This document shows positions 60,231 to 64,000 of a DNA stretch of 64,000 nucleotides, piece after piece; position 1 is the stretch's first letter; each line of letters opens with the position of its first letter. Both the position numbers and the translations under genes were made by a program. A model generated the notes under the pieces. The model was given only the letters and a program-made list of their open reading frames with translations, did not search any database and was not told the DNA's origin. Source of the stretch: Brasenia schreberi (Eukaryota; Streptophyta; Magnoliopsida; Nymphaeales; Cabombaceae); NCBI GenBank assembly GCA_036023115.1, contig JAYKKT010000037.1, positions 4,974,501 to 5,038,500 of the forward strand, given 5' to 3'.

Positions 60231-61207
60231 CTAATCCAGTTTGAGCCAGATTGAGCCCACATTTATGGTAAAGCTCTCACGATATTGATTTTCTCCATTC
60301 ACAAGACTTGAACTCGATATCTTGCTTGAGGTGAAATAGCGTCCTAACCACAAGAATCAACCAAGCGTTGGTAGATGTAAGCTCTTTATGCAAATAACAG
60401 TTTTCTTTTTCAATATTTAGGCTGAGAATAAGGAGACACCTACCATATATGCACAACCCGGATATGGAACTAACGAAAACCATAACCTCTCTCGTTTCGG
60501 TTAAGATTTCAGAGCCGCCGGTTCCATCTGGTTTCTATTTGACCTGTTTCCTTATTCAATGTTTTCATTTTCTATAGAACATCATATTCAATTTTAGATT
60601 GTTAAGAACCAGTTCTAGCTCGGTTTCAAATTAAATCATAAACCTTAATCCCTGTCACTGTCCATCTTGATTTTTCATCATTTTATCATCTATTGATATC
60701 ACTCTTAATTTGTCTCTCATGACTTCATTACAAACACAATCTTCTTACAGTATGTTAATGGATAGCTTTGTGGATGGCTTAGCGGACCCTTGTTTTCTTC
60801 TCTCATTATAACATTAGAGCTATATTGTATGATAACGGATTTGGAAATGAAAAAGGGAAGGGTGAATGTCCAAAAGTTCAGATGTAGAAATCATAGTTAT
60901 AAACTGAGTCCTAGGTGCATCTTTATTGTTTCAGTTTCGTGTCAGCTCGTTCTTGTAAGATGGATACTATGTAGAGACTCCGCCCGTCAAGCCGAGCTTT
61001 GATGTCTTCTCTCATTATGACAATAGAGCTGTATTGCATGGCAAAGAATTCGGAAAAGGAACAAGAAACGGTAAATGTTCAAATGTTAAGAAATGGGAAT
61101 ATATATATAGAGAGAGAAAGAGAATCCACTTATTTGATCACCTGATAAAATTTAAATTTAAAAAGTATTTAATAATATTATGTATTAAATATGAAGTATG
61201 AAAAATA

Positions 61208-61735
61208 TCAACAACAACAACAACAACTAAGCCTTTTCCCATACTAAACGGGGTCAGCTACATGGATTCTTTGTTTCCACATAGCCCTATCATGTGCCAT
61301 GTTAGCAGCTAACTCACAATAAGCTAGATCATTTTTTATTGTTTCTTTCCAACACTTTTGTGGTCGTCCTCTACCTCTTTTAATCTTCTTTCTATATGTA
61401 CAAACCACCTTAAACAATATTCTCTCATTTTATCCTTTATTGGTGCCACACATAATTTATTTCTAATAACCTCATTATGTATACAGTCTTTTCTTGTTTC
61501 ACTCATCAATCTCAATATCTTCATTTCTGTCACAGACATCTTTTATACATGTTGATGATTAACTGCCCAACACTCAGAACCATAAAACATGGCAGGTCTA
61601 ATTGTTGCTCTATAATATTTACCTTTTAACTTTAATGGTATCTTCTTATCACAAAGAATACTTGATGCTCCTCTTCATTTTAATCAACATTAATTCTATG
61701 GGTAACATCTCCATCAATTCTTCCATCAATACTTG
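61208..61735 (-). mobile_element. RTE LINE 3'-end fragment
   Basis: It begins with a CAACAACAACAACAAC tail on plus and reads on minus the conserved C-terminal region (VTEMKILRLM, IRNKLCVAPIKDKMREYCLR). It is 5'-truncated near 61735. Same family as the copies at 10.8, 13.1, 32.5 and 41.3 kb. Confidence 0.85.
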
Positions 61736-61782
61736 AAATCTTCACTGTTGATCAAGTTGATCGAACCGTAAAAATCTTTTAA

Positions 61783-61783
<1 letters not shown>

Positions 61784-61815
<32 letters not shown>
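61784..61815. repeat. (AT)n microsatellite
   Basis: AT run of about 32 bp just beyond the LINE fragment at 61208-61735. Confidence 0.9.
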
Positions 61816-61817
<2 letters not shown>

Positions 61818-64000
61818 AATCAAAACCACTCTTGCCATCACGGTGCCAAAAAGAAAGTTGTAGAAAGCGACAGTGGGTGGCTGAAGTAGAGAAAGAGAGA
61901 ATGTAGTTTGTTATATTGAGGTTGAACTCATGACCTCTCCTTTTGGAGAAAAAGCACTTTAACCAATCGATTTATCAATAAGCATATAGCTCAAAGGCCA
62001 TTCTTTTATATAAACGACTAAGAAGCATTTCTATAGAAACTCCGGCGAATTTTCCAATTTCCTTGTCATACTGACATGGAAAACATCTCCCAACACCATT
62101 TCCCTGCATCATAGCATTAGAGAGTCTAGGTGAGGTTTTGCCATGGGACAAAAAACTGATGACCAAGAAACTGTGAGGTTAAGAAAGATAAAAGAGGGCC
62201 TACGGAAGCTCGGTTTGATCAGATCTCTCTCTCTCTCTCCACAAATACACACATTGAAGGTTTTGGATCCCACGATGAGGTAGAAATTAAGAAGAAGAAT
62301 TTGTAAAAGGTTTTTGATGACCCCACTATCAGGCCATTGACTTCAGAAAACAGAATAGTTACTTGACTTCCATATTTTGATAACCATACGCACTGTACGT
62401 AAGAGTAGAGATGTACATAACGCCAGCAATGGAATTAAGAAGGGCTCCCTTCTCGGATTTCATGAGTTGCTTTTTAAAAAGGTAAACTTTATTCGAAAAC
62501 TGTTTTTACTTTTGAAAAAGTCCTAGGAATCTCTTAGATGAACATGGAATGACTTTTTAAAAAGAAATTAGAGAGAGGAAAACTCGAAAAAAGAAAAGTC
62601 AGATATGTATATAACAAAACAATACAGAAAAAGGGTTGATACACACGTTGCCTTCTTTTTTAGAAAATCTTCTGTAAGTAACCTTGTCCCAACTCTCTTT
62701 TTCTTTCTTTTTTCTATCTCGTCTACAGGCATATGACTACGACTGAAACACTAAAACCTTGAGAAGCAGACATGCAGAAAAAAGTCCGCTGCATGACAAC
62801 AAATGTGTAGAGAACTGTTGGTTGCATCATTGACGTGCAAAGAACCGTTAACGCCATTACCGGTATCAAAGCCTCCTTGAAGCCTTCAGTGACTCCTTAA
62901 CAGGTATGCCAATTCTAAAATAAAAGAAAGGAAAGTATTAAAACAAAGCTGATTTTTTTTAGTGCAAGTTTCTTATAATAAAAAAAGGGAAAAAATAGAA
63001 AAGAGGAAGCCACCCATCGAAGGTGGCCTTAAGCAGGTTGTGAGCCTGAAACTGAATAGATGGCATGAAAGCAGTTGAGGCCACACAAGAAGAAGAAGAA
63101 TAAGAGAAAGAAAGGTCAGATCAGCGGCTATTGAACCCTTATGACTTCCTCTCCCTTTCTCTCCATTTCTTTAATAACCGAAGAGGAAGAAAAAGAGGAA
63201 CAGAGGTCAAACAAAAAGAAGAGGAGGAACAAAGGCCAGGGAAGAAGCAAGAACAGGAGGAGCGGAGGCTAGACCAGTGGCAACAAAACAACCGACGACC
63301 TCCCGCCCCCTCTCTCACATTCTCTCTCTCCACGGGTCTCTCCCTCCTCCATGTAAACACCCAAGTTTCTGCAAAACCGCTGGCAGCAAAACCACCTTTT
63401 TTGTGAGCCAAATTACTATTTTGCCCTTATATATAAACCAAAATGATGAAATACCATGGAACAAAATTATCAAAATGTCCAGATATTTTGATATGAAAAG
63501 ATTGTATAAGTGAAAAGTCTTTTCTATCCTTTAACAGTTTATAAAATTACGAAAAACCATGATATAGTTTTATCTCTGATTACTTTTTGAATTTATCGAA
63601 CCTAGTATTCAGGTGGTTTTACGAAAATATACATGTTTACCCTTATACTTTCTGAGAAATATTGTGGGCAACCTTTTACTATTTTGTCCTTGGTTTTATG
63701 ATATTTCCAAAAAGATACATGTATGTTAAATAAACTGCAACCTGAAAATATTTACAATTCAGTTTCTAGAATTTGTGGATATTGCATTTACGTGCCCGAC
63801 TATTTGATTCTTTATGAAATATCTTATGTTAATTCATTTGATGCATGTTTTATATTTTTCTATCTAAAAATATTCAAACCCCTAATTGTTGTCTCTACCA
63901 AATTATTAAAAATGACTTATAGAATTTGTTTATCTGGATTAGGAAGTACGAAAAAGTTGAATGGCCAAAATTTTCAAACATGAAAAAGAAGAATTTCACT
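61816..64000. other. Intergenic, nothing recognised
   Basis: AT-rich with a purine-rich zone at 63080-63290. ORFs there (Glu/Lys/Gln-rich on plus, Arg/Ser-rich on minus) reflect base composition. No domain seen. Confidence 0.5.

Noticed and set aside
63131..63411. ORFs of 91 (plus) and 90 (minus) codons
   Set aside because: Biased Glu/Lys/Gln and Arg/Ser composition from a purine-rich tract; no motif, no linked exon.

Overview
This is nuclear DNA of a flowering plant. The evidence is intron-rich plant genes with GT-AG introns, a plant-type calcium-dependent protein kinase, plant RTE-type LINEs with (TTG)n/(CAA)n tails, plant hAT families (DUF659 and ZMYM1-like), Ty1/copia remnants, and many long (AT)n and (CT)n(AT)n microsatellites. 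Low gene density and TE-laden introns suggest a medium to large genome, probably not a grass. I cannot name the species from sequence alone.

Three genes look intact once spliced by eye. (1) A group-III CDPK of the CPK7/8/32 type lies on the minus strand at 8087-14864, with 8 exons and 533 aa. (2) Cytosolic 40S ribosomal protein uS11/RPS14 lies on the minus strand at 43517-47233, with 6 exons and 151 aa; its first coding exon is only the ATG. (3) An uncharacterised plant protein of 814 aa lies on the plus strand at 49848-58746, with two coding exons separated by a 6.45-kb intron. Genes 2 and 3 are divergent, with about 2.6 kb between their start codons. Relics include a decayed but intron-containing TypA/BipA translation-factor pseudogene (24709-27646, minus) and an orphan exon that looks like a plastid transit peptide (38604-38817, minus).

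Layout: 1-8 kb is intergenic with short tandem duplications. 8-15 kb is the CDPK, with RTE LINE pieces in two introns. 15-24.7 kb is intergenic with MITE-like and SINE-like elements. 24.7-27.6 kb is the TypA pseudogene. 29-32 kb is a hAT DUF659 element with terminal inverted repeats (TIRs) and a near-perfect 8-bp target-site duplication (TSD). 32.5-38 kb is a near full-length RTE LINE split by a 2.33-kb transposon with an exact 8-bp TSD. 41.3-42.9 kb is a 5'-truncated RTE LINE with its own TSD. 43.5-47.2 kb is RPS14. 49.8-58.7 kb is the unknown gene. 59-64 kb is intergenic with MITEs and another LINE fragment.

The most notable structure is intron 1 of the 814-aa gene. It is a TE mosaic: ZMYM1-like hAT, RTE 5'-leader tandem repeat, DUF659 hAT, a 1.04-kb near-identical copy of the middle of the gene's own exon 2 fused inside the hAT transposase, an L1-derived chimera also found 7.7 kb upstream, and a copia fragment. 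I see no bacterial-style defence system, CRISPR or other exotic cassette. The novelty lies in exon duplication by transposon context, a possible gene-capturing (Pack-type) transposon, and the unknown protein family.
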